A DNA stretch of 64,000 bases, taken from Nocardia jinanensis. Its GTDB lineage: Bacteria > Actinomycetota > Actinomycetes > Mycobacteriales > Mycobacteriaceae. Below the pieces are notes generated by a model. The model did no database searches. It was given only the letters and a program-made list of their open reading frames with translations, and had not been told where the DNA came from. The stretch is taken from assembly GCF_014645735.1 (NCBI RefSeq), contig NZ_BMMH01000020.1:1-64000 (forward strand), given 5' to 3'. The translations under genes were made by a program, and so were the position numbers. Below are positions 34,638-44,015 of the stretch, in pieces (position 1 is the stretch's first letter; each line of letters begins with the position of its first letter).

Positions 34638-36158
34638 TCAGGCCCATACATAGAGGTGGTACTTCGCCATCGAGGTGATCAGTGAGATCAGTGCCGCGAC
34701 CACGATGGTCACCGCGGCGTATCGGCCGGGGGCGCGGTCGCCCGGGCCGCGGAGCCGGAAGGGCATCCAGCGCAGCAGTACCGCGAAGGACACGATTGCC
34801 AGCGGAATGAAGTAGCGGCCCTGTACCCCGTCGATGATGTAGTAGCCGACCGGGGTGAAGGACATGTAGAGCGTCACGTAGATCATCGCCACACTGGCCG
34901 CCATGGTCAACGCGACCACCAGCGTGCGCCGGAAATCCGGCCGGTCGAACCGTTCCGCCATACCCACGCTCACCGCGAAGGCCAGCAGGCAGGCCACGAC
35001 CGCGGTGGCGGGGACCTCGATGTAGGCGAAACCGAGTTCACCGAAGAATTCGGTGAACCATTCCTGGTCACGCCGCAGAATGCTCTCCCAGAAGGTGCGC
35101 AGGAAGCCGAACGGGCCGGTGAGGATGCCGGTCAGCTGTTCGCCGGTGTCCACCGTGTACCACTGTTCCCGGGGCCGCATCAGGCTGGTGCCCTCGCCGG
35201 TGGGTGCGGCGATCTTCATCCACACCGCGAACCCGATCGCGCCGACCGCGGCGCAGGCCCAGGTGAGCCAACGGCGCCAACCGTCGAGTCCCAGGCGCGC
35301 GGCGGGTATCAGTACCACCAGCATGGCCAGCAGCACATAGGTGGGTTTGCACAGCGGAAGCAGGATCGCGGTGGCCAGTACCGCGGTGGTTTCGACGCGG
35401 CCCAGTCGCTCACCGAGGAACAGGGCCTTCACCAGCAGCACCGAGACCAGGACGGCGAGCGCGTTGGTGAGCGTGTCGGCGGTGACCGTTCCGGCCTGGA
35501 ACACCGCGATCGGTAGTACAGCCACGGTGAAGGCCAGCCATTGGATGCGGTGCTTCCGCAGCGCCCACAGGCCGAAGCCGACCACCAGCAGGTAGGCGGC
35601 CAGCCCGGACAGCCGGGTCAGGCGCACCATGGTGCCGGCATCGGCGTCGATCAACTCCGCGAACCGGATACCGATCGCGTTGGGCACGTAGGGAACCGCG
35701 GAGTAGGCAGCGGTGTTGGTGAACCAGATGATCTTGCGCTCGTCGGTCACCGGGGCATCGCCGAGCCGCTGGTAGGCCGCCGGATCGGCCACGTCGGGGT
35801 ACGGTTCGCCCGGGTTGTGGGTGTAGTCGTTCAGCGCGTACCCCATCAGCGCCTCGACGGCCGCCGGTACCTCACCGCCGTAGGACACGCCGCGGTCGTC
35901 TTCGATGCGGGTGGGGTTCAGGCCACCATGGGCCACCTGGTAGGCGCGCCCGAACTGGGTGAGTTCGTCGTGACCCCAGAACGGCGGGCTCATCACCGCG
36001 AACACGAGTCCGAAGATCCCGGCCAGCAGTGTGAACGCGACGGTCGCCGGACCCACCCGGCGCAGCACGACCTCTCCGGTACGACGGGATCCGGTCAGCA
36101 CGGAACGACCCGCGGCCTGCTCGGGTCCGGCAGGGCGGGTATCGGTGTCGGCGGTCAA
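34638..36158 (-). CDS. DUF2142 polytopic membrane protein (GT-C-like)
   Basis: Integral membrane protein of 506 residues with about ten hydrophobic helices, starting with FTLLAGIFGLVFAVMSPPFWGHDE. The PFWGHDE loop after the first helix is the DUF2142 hallmark and resembles the acidic first loop of GT-C glycosyltransferases. The TTG start at 36158 overlaps the upstream glycosyltransferase stop (TTGA). The longer frame to 36338 would run through that gene. With the GT2 protein upstream and the GtrA protein divergent, it could be the periplasmic transferase of a glycan-decorating trio; that role is inference. Confidence 0.8.
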   Translation of the reverse strand: MTADTDTRPAGPEQAAGRSVLTGSRRTGEVVLRRVGPATVAFTLLAGIFGLVFAVMSPPFWGHDELTQFGRAYQVAHGGLNPTRIEDDRGVSYGGEVPAAVEALMGYALNDYTHNPGEPYPDVADPAAYQRLGDAPVTDERKIIWFTNTAAYSAVPYVPNAIGIRFAELIDADAGTMVRLTRLSGLAAYLLVVGFGLWALRKHRIQWLAFTVAVLPIAVFQAGTVTADTLTNALAVLVSVLLVKALFLGERLGRVETTAVLATAILLPLCKPTYVLLAMLVVLIPAARLGLDGWRRWLTWACAAVGAIGFAVWMKIAAPTGEGTSLMRPREQWYTVDTGEQLTGILTGPFGFLRTFWESILRRDQEWFTEFFGELGFAYIEVPATAVVACLLAFAVSVGMAERFDRPDFRRTLVVALTMAASVAMIYVTLYMSFTPVGYYIIDGVQGRYFIPLAIVSFAVLLRWMPFRLRGPGDRAPGRYAAVTIVVAALISLITSMAKYHLYVWA

Positions 36159-37204
36159 CGGATATCCCCGGCCACCGGGTCCGGGCGGTCGTCCTCGGTC
36201 GCCGCCGGTTGCGTTCCCGCTCCGGGGGCCTCGTATCGGAGGTAGATCAGCCGGGACGCCTCGTGCCGGGAACGGCGGATACCGTCCAGGATCAGTCCGG
36301 CGGTCCAGGCGAGGAAACCGACCAGCAGCAGGGTGCACGCGAGGAACAGGGTGGGGAAGCGGGGCACCGTGTGGGTGTCGTAGTACTCGATCACGATCGG
36401 AACGGTCAGCACCACCGAGATGAGCCAGCTGACCGTGCCCAACAGGCCGTAGAAGGCAACGGGGCGTTCGTGCCTGGCCAGCCCGACGATGAGGGCCAGG
36501 ATCTTGAAACCGTCGTGGTAGGTGCGCAGTTTGCTCTCGCTGCCGGCCGGACGGTCCCGGAAACCCACCGGTACCGCGGTTTGCGGTACCCGCAGGTGCA
36601 GCGAATGCACGGTGAGTTCGGTTTCGATTTCGAATTCGCGCGATACCGCGGGGAAGCTCTTGACGAAACGGCGGGAGAACACCCGGAATCCGCTGAGCAT
36701 ATCCTCGACGTTCTCGCCGAAGACCTTGCCGACCACACCGTTGAGGACTCTGTTCCCGGTTTCGTGGCCGGCCCGGTAGGCCGATCCGTTCTCATCCTGT
36801 TTCCGGACGCCCAATACGTGGTCATAGGGGCCGGACAGGAGAGTTTCGATCATCGCCGGTGCCGCGGACGCCTCGTAGGTGTCGTCGCCGTCGATCATGA
36901 GGTAGATATCGGCTTCGATATCGGCGAAAGCGCGGCGCACCACATTGCCTTTGCCCTTCGCCCGCTCGGCGCGGACGATCGCCCCGGCGGCCCGGGCCTT
37001 CTCGGCGGTGGCGTCGGTGCTGAGGTTGTCGTACACATATACGACAATTCCGGGCACCGCGGCCTTCAGGTCGGTGACGACCTTGGCGACCGATGCTTCT
37101 TCGTTGTGACACGGAACCACGGCGGCGATGCTGTGACGTCCGGGCATGAGCGAGGGTGCTGCGTGGTTACGCTGCGCAACCGTCTCCGGGCCTGACTCGC
37201 TCAT
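36155..37204 (-). CDS. GT2 family polyprenyl-phosphate glycosyltransferase
   Basis: Glycosyltransferase of the DPM1/GtrB type, 349 residues. AVVPCHNEEASVAKVV begins the GT-A domain, the metal-binding motif is LMIDGDDTYEA, and the acceptor region contains GFRVFSRRFVKSFP. Two C-terminal membrane helices (PVAFYGLLGTVSWLISVVLT and the FLACTLLLVGFLAWTAGLIL stretch) anchor it. It probably moves a sugar from a nucleotide donor to a lipid phosphate. Its first about 24 residues (MSESGPETVAQRNHAAPS...) are one unit of the repeat that is triplicated at the N-terminus of glfT1. ATG 37204 is preferred over 37225. Confidence 0.88.
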   Translation of the reverse strand: MSESGPETVAQRNHAAPSLMPGRHSIAAVVPCHNEEASVAKVVTDLKAAVPGIVVYVYDNLSTDATAEKARAAGAIVRAERAKGKGNVVRRAFADIEADIYLMIDGDDTYEASAAPAMIETLLSGPYDHVLGVRKQDENGSAYRAGHETGNRVLNGVVGKVFGENVEDMLSGFRVFSRRFVKSFPAVSREFEIETELTVHSLHLRVPQTAVPVGFRDRPAGSESKLRTYHDGFKILALIVGLARHERPVAFYGLLGTVSWLISVVLTVPIVIEYYDTHTVPRFPTLFLACTLLLVGFLAWTAGLILDGIRRSRHEASRLIYLRYEAPGAGTQPAATEDDRPDPVAGDIR

Positions 37205-37323
37205 GCTGTGCTCGGTGGATTCCACCAGGTCAAATCCTCGAAATCGACGGATATGGGAACACGGGGAGAGTACCGGGTCCCCGTAGGAGAGGATGGCTCA
37301 GGTCACTGCGGTACCGTCGGCGC

Positions 37324-37866
37324 GTGTCATCTGGTGAGTCATCGGTCGTCGCCGCCGCCGACGCTCCGGCCTCCCGTTCGCTGTCCGAGCGGCTGTGGAC
37401 CGGGCTCCGGCAGAGTGCGGCGTTCCTGGTAGTCGGCGTGGTCGGCTTCCTGGTCGACGCGGGGATCTACAACCTGCTGGTGTTCGATCTGGGCGCCTGG
37501 GGTGGCGAGGGTCTCATGTACGACGTCCCGTTGCCCGCCAAGATCATCGCCATCGCGGTGGCCACGGTGGTCACCTACTTCGGCAACAAGTGGTGGACGT
37601 TCTCGCACAAGCAGTCCGGTAGCCCGGCCCGCGAGTATCTGCTCTACGCGGTGATCAATGTGATCGCGATCGGGCTGCAATTGGGTTGCCTGGGTTTCTC
37701 CAGGTATGTCCTGGATCTGTCCACCCCGCTGGCGGACAATATCTCTGGAACATTGGTCGGTCAGATAGTTGCCGTGGTGTTCCGGTATTGGGCATATGAC
37801 AAGTTCGTGTTTACCGGGGAACCCGATCGGGAAACGACCAACCGGGCGACCGGCGTGGCTGATTGA
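37324..37866 (+). CDS. GtrA-family membrane protein (second copy)
   Basis: Protein of 180 residues with four hydrophobic helices (AAFLVVGVVGFLVDAGIYNL and three others) and the family motif NKWWTFSHK after helix two. GtrA proteins are small flippase-like or accessory proteins for lipid-linked sugars. GTG 37324 is chosen because the frame upstream is unlike the family. It is divergent from the GT2-DUF2142 pair; together they look like a GtrA/GtrB/GtrC set. Confidence 0.88.
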   Translation: MSSGESSVVAAADAPASRSLSERLWTGLRQSAAFLVVGVVGFLVDAGIYNLLVFDLGAWGGEGLMYDVPLPAKIIAIAVATVVTYFGNKWWTFSHKQSGSPAREYLLYAVINVIAIGLQLGCLGFSRYVLDLSTPLADNISGTLVGQIVAVVFRYWAYDKFVFTGEPDRETTNRATGVAD

Positions 37867-37922
37867 TATCCTCGGGCCCGCCGCGAACCGTATTCAGGGA
37901 CATGTCTGTCCCGTCGGCACAG

Positions 37923-38018
37923 CATGAACGAGTCAGGCCCGGAGGCGGAAGTGCGATACCTTCGCCTGCGTTTCGGCCTCCGCGTCAGTACGCGGACCGA
38001 TCGCCGGTCTCGCTCATG
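37923..38018. repeat. Dispersed SESGPE-type repeat with inverted ends
   Basis: CATGAACGAG (37923-37932) and CTCGCTCATG (38009-38018) are inverted with one mismatch, and GGAGGC/GCCTCC nests inside. Read from ATG 37925 it would begin MNESGPEAEV, the same words as the glfT1 and GT2 N-termini. It sits immediately upstream of glfT2. Confidence 0.65.
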
Positions 38019-38047
38019 CGCTAAATATTGAGGATTTCGAGGACTTC

Positions 38048-39952
38048 ATGGACCAGTCGGCTATGCAGGCCGTTACCGAGACGAACGATCATGCTGCGGT
38101 CGCGCCGGAGTCGCTGCGCGCCGAACACCACCGGGCGCCGCAGAGACTGGTGCTCGCCCGGGGCATCTTCACCGGGCCCTCGGCGAAGATCAGCGACGAG
38201 CTGTATGCGGTGGTCAAGGGCCGTGCCACCCGCGACCGGATGACCCTGAGCCTGGACAAGGGATCGACCGCGCACACCAATACCTACTTCGGGCGTTTCG
38301 CGGCCAGCTACTGGCAGCGCTGGACCGTGGTCACCGAGGTGCAGGCCAGGATGGTCCTGCAGGTCGGAAAGCACGCCAGAGTGCGGATCGTGGCCTCCGA
38401 TATCGCCGGACACCGCCGGATCGTCGGCACTGCCGAGGTCACCGCCAGCGGTCCGTTGACGCTGACCGCGCCGCTGGACCAGTTCGTCGACGGCGGCGCG
38501 CTGTGGATGGAGTTCGAGGCGGTCGGGGGCGATCTGGAGATCTCCGAGCTCACCTGGACCGCTACCGCTCCCGAGACCGTGCGCCCGGTCGCCATCGCCA
38601 TCTGCACCTTCAACCGCGCCCAGGACTGCGCCGAGACCATCGCCGCGCTGGCCTCCGACCCGACCGTTCTCGGCTCGCTCGACGCCGTGTACGTGGTGGA
38701 CCAGGGCACCGATCTGGTGGAGAACCGGCCGCTGTACCAGGCCACCCGGTCGATGTTCGGGGAGAAACTGCGCTATATCCGCCAGCCCAATCTGGGCGGC
38801 GCGGGCGGTTTCACCCGTGGACTGTACGAGGTGTCCGCGGCCAACGAACACGCCGACGTGATCCTCATGGACGACGATATCCTCTGCGAACCCGAAACCG
38901 TGCTGCGGTTGCAGGCCTTCGCCAACCTGACCGTGGAACCGACACTGGTCGGCGCGCAGATGCTGTTCCTGCTCAATCCCGACTACCTCAATGTCGGCGC
39001 CGAGGACGTGCACCTGCACCGGCTGATGCACGGCCAGAAGGTGCCCAAGGCGCTGCGCAACACCAGCATGCTGAAGAAGAACCAGGAACGCCGGGTCGAC
39101 GCCGGCTACAACGCCTGGTGGACCTGCCTCATCCCGGCCGAGGTAGTGAAGAAGATCGGGCTCCCGCTGCCGATCTTCTTCCAGTGGGACGATGTCGAAT
39201 ACGGGGTCCGCGCCCGCGAACACGGGTTCGTCACCGTCACGCTGCCCAACGCGGCTGTCTGGCACGCGGACTTCTACTGGAAGGACTTCGACGACTGGGC
39301 GCGCTACTTCAGCACCCGCAACTCGCTGATCGTCAGCGCGATGCACGCGGATCTGAATCCGAGCACGGTCACCCGGCAGCTCCTCCGCAATATCTCCGAA
39401 TATCTGGTCGGCATGCAGTACGGGCTCGCGCACACCACGCTGCAGGGCATCGAGGACTTCCTATCGGGTCCGTCGATCCTGCGTGACGGCGGTATCGAGC
39501 CGCTGAAAAGAGCCCGCACCAGCCGCTCCGACTACACCGAGACCGTGAAGCATCCCGCGGCGACGCCGCCGGTGGACTCCTCCGAGATCCGGGTGCGCCG
39601 CGCCGGCGGCGAGCCCAGCCGCCTGCTGGCGGTGCTGATCAAACGGGCTATCCAGCAGTGGACCGGCCGGGTCCAGCCCGGGCTCGTCGGGATCACCCGT
39701 GAGGACGCGCACTGGTGGCATGTATCGCTGTTCGACCACGTGGTGGTCACCGACGCCTCGCAATCCGGGGTCCGGGTCCGCAAGCGTGACAAGGCCACCG
39801 CACGGGCCCTGCTACTGCGTACGGTGCGGGTGCTGCGCCGGCTGTACAAGGAACTGCCGGACCTACAGCAGCGCTACCGCGCCGCGCACGCCGAACTCAC
39901 CAGCCGCGAGAACTGGGAGCGGCTCTACGGGATCGATTCCGACCCGCGCTGA
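38048..39952 (+). CDS. glfT2: Galactofuranosyltransferase GlfT2
   Basis: Bifunctional beta-1,5/beta-1,6 galactofuranosyltransferase of 634 residues that polymerises most of the galactan chain from UDP-Galf. An N-terminal beta-rich domain (about 1-180) precedes the GT-A domain, which starts AIAICTFNRAQDC and carries the triad Asp275-Asp276-Asp277 in LMDDDI. The catalytic-site WHADFYWKDFDDW with its conserved His is present. A helical C-terminal domain follows. Length matches the mycobacterial enzyme. ATG 38048 follows GAGGA. Confidence 0.96.
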   Translation: MDQSAMQAVTETNDHAAVAPESLRAEHHRAPQRLVLARGIFTGPSAKISDELYAVVKGRATRDRMTLSLDKGSTAHTNTYFGRFAASYWQRWTVVTEVQARMVLQVGKHARVRIVASDIAGHRRIVGTAEVTASGPLTLTAPLDQFVDGGALWMEFEAVGGDLEISELTWTATAPETVRPVAIAICTFNRAQDCAETIAALASDPTVLGSLDAVYVVDQGTDLVENRPLYQATRSMFGEKLRYIRQPNLGGAGGFTRGLYEVSAANEHADVILMDDDILCEPETVLRLQAFANLTVEPTLVGAQMLFLLNPDYLNVGAEDVHLHRLMHGQKVPKALRNTSMLKKNQERRVDAGYNAWWTCLIPAEVVKKIGLPLPIFFQWDDVEYGVRAREHGFVTVTLPNAAVWHADFYWKDFDDWARYFSTRNSLIVSAMHADLNPSTVTRQLLRNISEYLVGMQYGLAHTTLQGIEDFLSGPSILRDGGIEPLKRARTSRSDYTETVKHPAATPPVDSSEIRVRRAGGEPSRLLAVLIKRAIQQWTGRVQPGLVGITREDAHWWHVSLFDHVVVTDASQSGVRVRKRDKATARALLLRTVRVLRRLYKELPDLQQRYRAAHAELTSRENWERLYGIDSDPR

Positions 39953-39973
39953 GCCGGGCGGTACGTACGTGGT

Positions 39974-40002
39974 GGGCCACGCCGGCGCGTCCGGCGTGGC
40001 CC
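39974..40002. terminator. Perfect 12-bp hairpin
   Basis: GGGCCACGCCGG-CGCGT-CCGGCGTGGCCC between the convergent glfT2 and dehydrogenase stops. Confidence 0.8.
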
Positions 40003-40012
40003 GTCGCCGATC

Positions 40013-40864
40013 TCAGAGGAACAGGTCGGTGGTGAGTGGCTCGTCGCCCGGCGTCACCCGGTATTTGTCCAGGTCGGTGATGCCGTGGGCGGCGAGCACT
40101 TCGTCGTCGAGGAAGAAATTGCCGGTGGTTTCCGTGGCCGGTGAGGTGAGCACCAGGTAAGCGGCGTCGGCATAGATGTCCGGGGTCCGCGAGGTGCGGA
40201 CCATCTCCTCCCCGCCGAGCAGGTTCTGCACCGCGGCGGTGGCGATGGTGGTGCGGGGCCAGAGCGAATTGACCCCGACACCGGCGGATTTCAGTTCTTC
40301 GGCCAGCCCCAGCGTGGTCAGCGACATCCCGTACTTGGCGATGGTGTAGCCGAGCGAGGACCCCGCCCATTTCGGATCCAGGTTCAGCGGCGGCGAGAGC
40401 GTCAGGATATGCGGATTGCGCCCGGCACCGGCCGATTCGCGCAACGCCGGAATGCACAGCTTCGACAGCAGGAAGCTGCCACGGCAGTTGATGTCCTGCA
40501 TGAGATCGTATTTCTTCATCGCCAGCGAATCGGTGGGCGACAGATCGATGGCGGACGCGTTGTTGACCACGATATCGATACCGCCGAACCGTTCGGTCGT
40601 GAGCCGGACCGCCTCGGCGACCGAATCGTCGATCCGCACATCGCCGACGAACGGCAGTACGGTTCCCCCGGCTTCCTCCAGTTCCGCGGCCGCGGTGTGG
40701 ATGGTGCCCGGCAGTTTGGGGTGGGGCTGATCGGTCTTGGCGATCAATGTGATGTTCGCACCGTCGGCGGCCGCCCGTTTGGCGATCTCCAGCCCGATAC
40801 CGCGGCTGCCACCGGACATGATCATCGTCCGGCCGCTCAGCGGTGTGTCTCCGGTAGCTGTCAT
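40013..40864 (-). CDS. Short-chain dehydrogenase (HSDL2-like)
   Basis: NAD(P)-dependent SDR of 283 residues. It has the cofactor motif SGGSRGIGLEIAK with the following DGANITLIAKT, the NNAS motif and a catalytic YTIAKYG. The segment GANITLIAKTDQPHPKLPGT is typical of the hydroxysteroid-dehydrogenase-like 2 group. ATG 40864 is the SDR start; the frame runs on upstream through unrelated sequence. Substrate unknown. Confidence 0.9.
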   Translation of the reverse strand: MTATGDTPLSGRTMIMSGGSRGIGLEIAKRAAADGANITLIAKTDQPHPKLPGTIHTAAAELEEAGGTVLPFVGDVRIDDSVAEAVRLTTERFGGIDIVVNNASAIDLSPTDSLAMKKYDLMQDINCRGSFLLSKLCIPALRESAGAGRNPHILTLSPPLNLDPKWAGSSLGYTIAKYGMSLTTLGLAEELKSAGVGVNSLWPRTTIATAAVQNLLGGEEMVRTSRTPDIYADAAYLVLTSPATETTGNFFLDDEVLAAHGITDLDKYRVTPGDEPLTTDLFL

Positions 40865-41121
40865 TGCCTGCCCTCCTGTAGTCGCGGCCGCCGCCCGCCG
40901 GCGTGCGGTCGGCATTGCGTTTCGAGCGTAGGCAACAGGTGCGGGCTTGCCCAGGGGCCGCGCAGCCCGGCGGCCCGGTATCGGGCGGAGTACCGGCCGG
41001 CCACCGGAGCAATGTGCCGCGGGCCGGCGCAGGGCTCGTGACCGTTGCCGTGCCGCAGCCGGACCGGCCGGGATCCGCGCGCGGCCGGGCGTAGACGCCC
41101 CGCCGCGCGCGGACCGCCGAC

Positions 41122-41808
41122 TCACATCGTGGAGAGCATCAAGATGATGTTCAACAGGAAGATCAGGGCGACGAACGCCCAGATCACGTACATGACCACC
41201 ATGCCGGGAGTTTTCTGCGGTACCGGGCCGATCGCTCCGTTGAGGAAGATCAGCGCCGGTGTCCGGTAGTAGTACCGGACCGCCTGGCCGGGCTGGACCG
41301 GTACCGCGACATCGGCCGGACCCATATCGAACAGCCACGGCGTGGCGACCCGCACGTGGTACTGACCGGCACCCACCGGAATATGGTTGGCGCCCCAGCG
41401 GGTGTTCGGCACCCGCTGCCCGTTCACGGTGATCTTGGGTTTGGTGATCGCGAGCAGGAACGCCATCGGGGTGTAGGAACAATCCACCGTGATACCCGGC
41501 GGATCGTTGGGCGCGGCCTGCGGCTGCTGACCGTAGGGGCCCGGCTGCCCGAACTGGGCGGGTGGCTGCCCGGTCGGCTGCGGGTACGGGCCGCTCCCGT
41601 ACTGCTGCGGTTGCGCGGGAGGCTGACCGTAGCCCTGTGGCGGCTGCCCCGGGGGCGGCGCGCCCCACGGCTGCGGGCCGCCCTGCGGCCCCCCTGGGTA
41701 CTGTGGCTGCCCACCCGGGTTCGGTGCCGGCGCGTACTGCTGTTGCGGCGGCGGGAACTGGCCGGGTGCGGGCTGACCTTGTGGCGGCTGACCGCCGGGG
41801 TAACTCAT
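41122..41808 (-). CDS. Proline-rich membrane protein
   Basis: Protein of 228 residues in two parts. The first about 100 residues are repetitive Pro/Gln/Gly (PGGQPPQG-type), low-complexity and probably cytoplasmic. The rest is a folded domain (ITVDCSYTPMAFLLAITKPK, WGANHIPVGAGQYHVRV) ending in a C-terminal hydrophobic helix, MVVMYVIWAFVALIFLLNII. The folded part is common in Nocardia and Rhodococcus as far as I recall; no function is known. It follows glfT1 on the same strand with a 125-base gap. Confidence 0.75.
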   Translation of the reverse strand: MSYPGGQPPQGQPAPGQFPPPQQQYAPAPNPGGQPQYPGGPQGGPQPWGAPPPGQPPQGYGQPPAQPQQYGSGPYPQPTGQPPAQFGQPGPYGQQPQAAPNDPPGITVDCSYTPMAFLLAITKPKITVNGQRVPNTRWGANHIPVGAGQYHVRVATPWLFDMGPADVAVPVQPGQAVRYYYRTPALIFLNGAIGPVPQKTPGMVVMYVIWAFVALIFLLNIILMLSTM

Positions 41809-41933
41809 CGATCTCCTCCCGAATCATGCAGATTGTCAGCCGAACTTACCTGGCGGGGAGGAAACTCTCGCATCGACCGTCAACCCTGGTTGTCCGGTGG
41901 GTGATCGATCGGCCGCCCGCGCGAGCCGCCGGG

Positions 41934-43133
41934 CTATTCCGGTTTCTGGAACTGTTCGTTGCGGCCGAGGCTGCGCAGATGGAACCACTCGCGCAACCCG
42001 GCCGGATCGCGGCGGGTCACCAGGAAGAACCAGGAGAAACGAATCCATTCCTGGGGCAGCAGCTTTCGCATCCCGGGCTGCGACATCAGGTACCCGCGGT
42101 TGCGGTAGGTGAAGTACCGCTTCACCGGATCGTCCGGGTACTGGGTGTGCATCCGGCCACCGAGGATCGGCTTGAACTCCGCCGCGCCGTTGGGGTGTAG
42201 ATACGCCGTTTGCAGGCAGGTACCGAAGGGCAATCCCGAGCGCACCAGCCGACGGTGCACCTCGACCTCGTCCCCGCGTACGAACAGCCGCAGATCCGGT
42301 ACACCGATCACATCCACCGCCTGCGCGGAGATCAGGGCGCCGTTGAACAACGAGGCGATCCCGGGCAGGAAGTCCTCGCCGCCGAGCTCGGAACGCAACC
42401 GCCGCCACACCACGCCGCGGCGCAGCGGGAACGCCAGCTGGTCCGGTTCGTCGATATCGCAGACGACCGGTGAGACCTCCACCAGTTCGTGGCGGCGCGC
42501 GCAATCGAACAGGGTGGCCAGCACTTCGGGGCCTTCGGGCCGCCCGTCGTCGTCGGCCAGCCACACCCAGTCGGCACCGAGGCTCAGCGCGTGCAGCATG
42601 CCCAGCGCGAAACCGCCCGCCCCGCCCAGATTGTGCGCCGAACCGAGATAGGTGGTCTCGATCGGCTGATCGGCCACGAGTTCGGCCACTTCGGCTTCGT
42701 TGCCGTTATCGATCACGATCAGGTGATCGACGGCCCGCGACTGCGTGGCGACCGCCTTCAGCGATTCGGCGAGCAGATCGCGTCGCTTGTGCGTCACCAC
42801 CACGGCGACGATCTTGGCGTCCGGTCCGTACTCGACCTCGGGCAGAACCGCGTCGCCCGCGTTGTGCTCTCGCGAGGGATCCGAAGCCGGACGCCCGGGT
42901 CCGCCCGTGCTGTGCGGATCGGGTCCGAGCGAGGGTTCTACCTGGTCATGCTTCGCTTCGGTCTCGGGGCCCGACTCGCTCGTGCTGTGTTCGTCGGGCA
43001 CGGTCGAAGGCGCTGCGTGGTCGCGCTTCGCTTCGGTCTCGGGGCCCGACTCGCTCGTGCTGTGTTCGTCGGGCACGGTCGAAGGCCCTGCGTGGTCGCG
43101 CTTCGCTTCCGCGTCCGGGCCTGACTCGCTCAT
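41934..43133 (-). CDS. glfT1: Galactofuranosyltransferase GlfT1, with N-terminal repeats
   Basis: Galactofuranosyltransferase of 399 residues that starts galactan by adding the first Galf units to the rhamnosyl-GlcNAc lipid linker. The GT-A core begins AVVVTHKRRDLLAESL near residue 105 and has VIDNGNEAEV, NLGGAGGFALGM and the metal motif WLADDDGRPEG. The family is usually about 300 residues. The extra N-terminus is three 25-residue repeats (residues 2-76, 'SESGPE-EAKRDHA-PSTVPDEHST' type) plus a decayed fourth. Its ATG at 43133 overlaps the wzt stop (ATGA). A shorter start at the core is possible, but no start codon with a binding site is evident there. Confidence 0.92.
   Translation of the reverse strand: MSESGPDAEAKRDHAGPSTVPDEHSTSESGPETEAKRDHAAPSTVPDEHSTSESGPETEAKHDQVEPSLGPDPHSTGGPGRPASDPSREHNAGDAVLPEVEYGPDAKIVAVVVTHKRRDLLAESLKAVATQSRAVDHLIVIDNGNEAEVAELVADQPIETTYLGSAHNLGGAGGFALGMLHALSLGADWVWLADDDGRPEGPEVLATLFDCARRHELVEVSPVVCDIDEPDQLAFPLRRGVVWRRLRSELGGEDFLPGIASLFNGALISAQAVDVIGVPDLRLFVRGDEVEVHRRLVRSGLPFGTCLQTAYLHPNGAAEFKPILGGRMHTQYPDDPVKRYFTYRNRGYLMSQPGMRKLLPQEWIRFSWFFLVTRRDPAGLREWFHLRSLGRNEQFQKPE
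42906..43130 (-). repeat. 75-bp in-frame tandem repeat at the glfT1 5' end
   Basis: Three 75-base (25-codon) units lie end to end, with a degenerate fourth to about 42831. The first two differ at only a few codons. The unit is related to single copies at the start of the GT2 gene (37204), before glfT2 (37923) and near 45720. Confidence 0.9.
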
Positions 43134-44002
43134 GCTGTGTTGTTCTCCAGTTCTCGTTCGCCGTCGGCCGACCGCTGTGCTGATTCGTCGGCGCCCCGGC
43201 CGGACTTCTCGGCCTCGATCTCCCGCAGGACCGTCGCCACATGATTACCCGCGTCCGGACCCTCGTAGGCTCGCACGACCTCTTCGATCCCGCCGCGCAA
43301 CCGGATCTGGCCGTGATCGATCCACATCGCGGTATCGCAGAGCTGGGCCAGGAATTCGTTGGAATGGCTGGCGAACACCAGGATGCCCGATCGGGCGACC
43401 AGTTCCTGCAACCGGATTCGCGCTTTCTTCATGAACTCCGCGTCGACCGCGCCGATCCCCTCGTCGAGCAGCAGGATCTCCGGGTCGATGGAGGTCACCA
43501 CGCCCATCGCCAGCCGCACCCGCATACCGGTCGAATAGGTGCGCAACGGCATGGCCAGGTATTCGCCGAGTTCGGTGAAATCGGCGATCTCGTCGATCTT
43601 GGCCAGCATCTGCTTCCGGGTCTGTCCCAGGAACAGGCCGCGGATGATGATGTTCTCGTAGCCGGAGATCTCCGGGTCCATCCCGACCCCGAGATCGAAC
43701 ACCGGCGCCACCCGTCCGCGGATCCGGGCACTGCCGCGCGAGGGCTCGTAGATCCCGGACAGCAGCCGCAGCAGCGTGGACTTACCCGCGCCGTTGTGGC
43801 CGACCAGGCCCACCCGGTCGCCCTCCTTCAGCGACAGGTTGATATCGCGCAGCGCCTCGACCACGACGACATCGGACTGATTGCGGCCGATCGAACCGCC
43901 CGCCTTGCCCAGGAACGCCTTCTTCAGCGACCGGGACTTCGCGTCGAAGATCGGGAACTCCACCCACGCCTTGCGGGTTTCGATACTCACGTGATCACTC
44001 AT
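43130..44002 (-). CDS. wzt: Galactan ABC exporter, ATP-binding protein Wzt
   Basis: ABC ATPase of 290 residues (Rv3781-like) that with Wzm flips the lipid-linked galactan precursor. Walker A GHNGAGKST, Q-loop region, signature YSTGMRVRLAMG and Walker B EILLLDEG are all present. There is no large C-terminal carbohydrate-binding domain; the tail is about 40 polar residues. ATG 44002 is 13 bases after the wzm stop and the gene overlaps glfT1 by four bases. Confidence 0.95.
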   Translation of the reverse strand: MSDHVSIETRKAWVEFPIFDAKSRSLKKAFLGKAGGSIGRNQSDVVVVEALRDINLSLKEGDRVGLVGHNGAGKSTLLRLLSGIYEPSRGSARIRGRVAPVFDLGVGMDPEISGYENIIIRGLFLGQTRKQMLAKIDEIADFTELGEYLAMPLRTYSTGMRVRLAMGVVTSIDPEILLLDEGIGAVDAEFMKKARIRLQELVARSGILVFASHSNEFLAQLCDTAMWIDHGQIRLRGGIEEVVRAYEGPDAGNHVATVLREIEAEKSGRGADESAQRSADGERELENNTA

Positions 44003-44015
44003 GATCGCCTGACTC

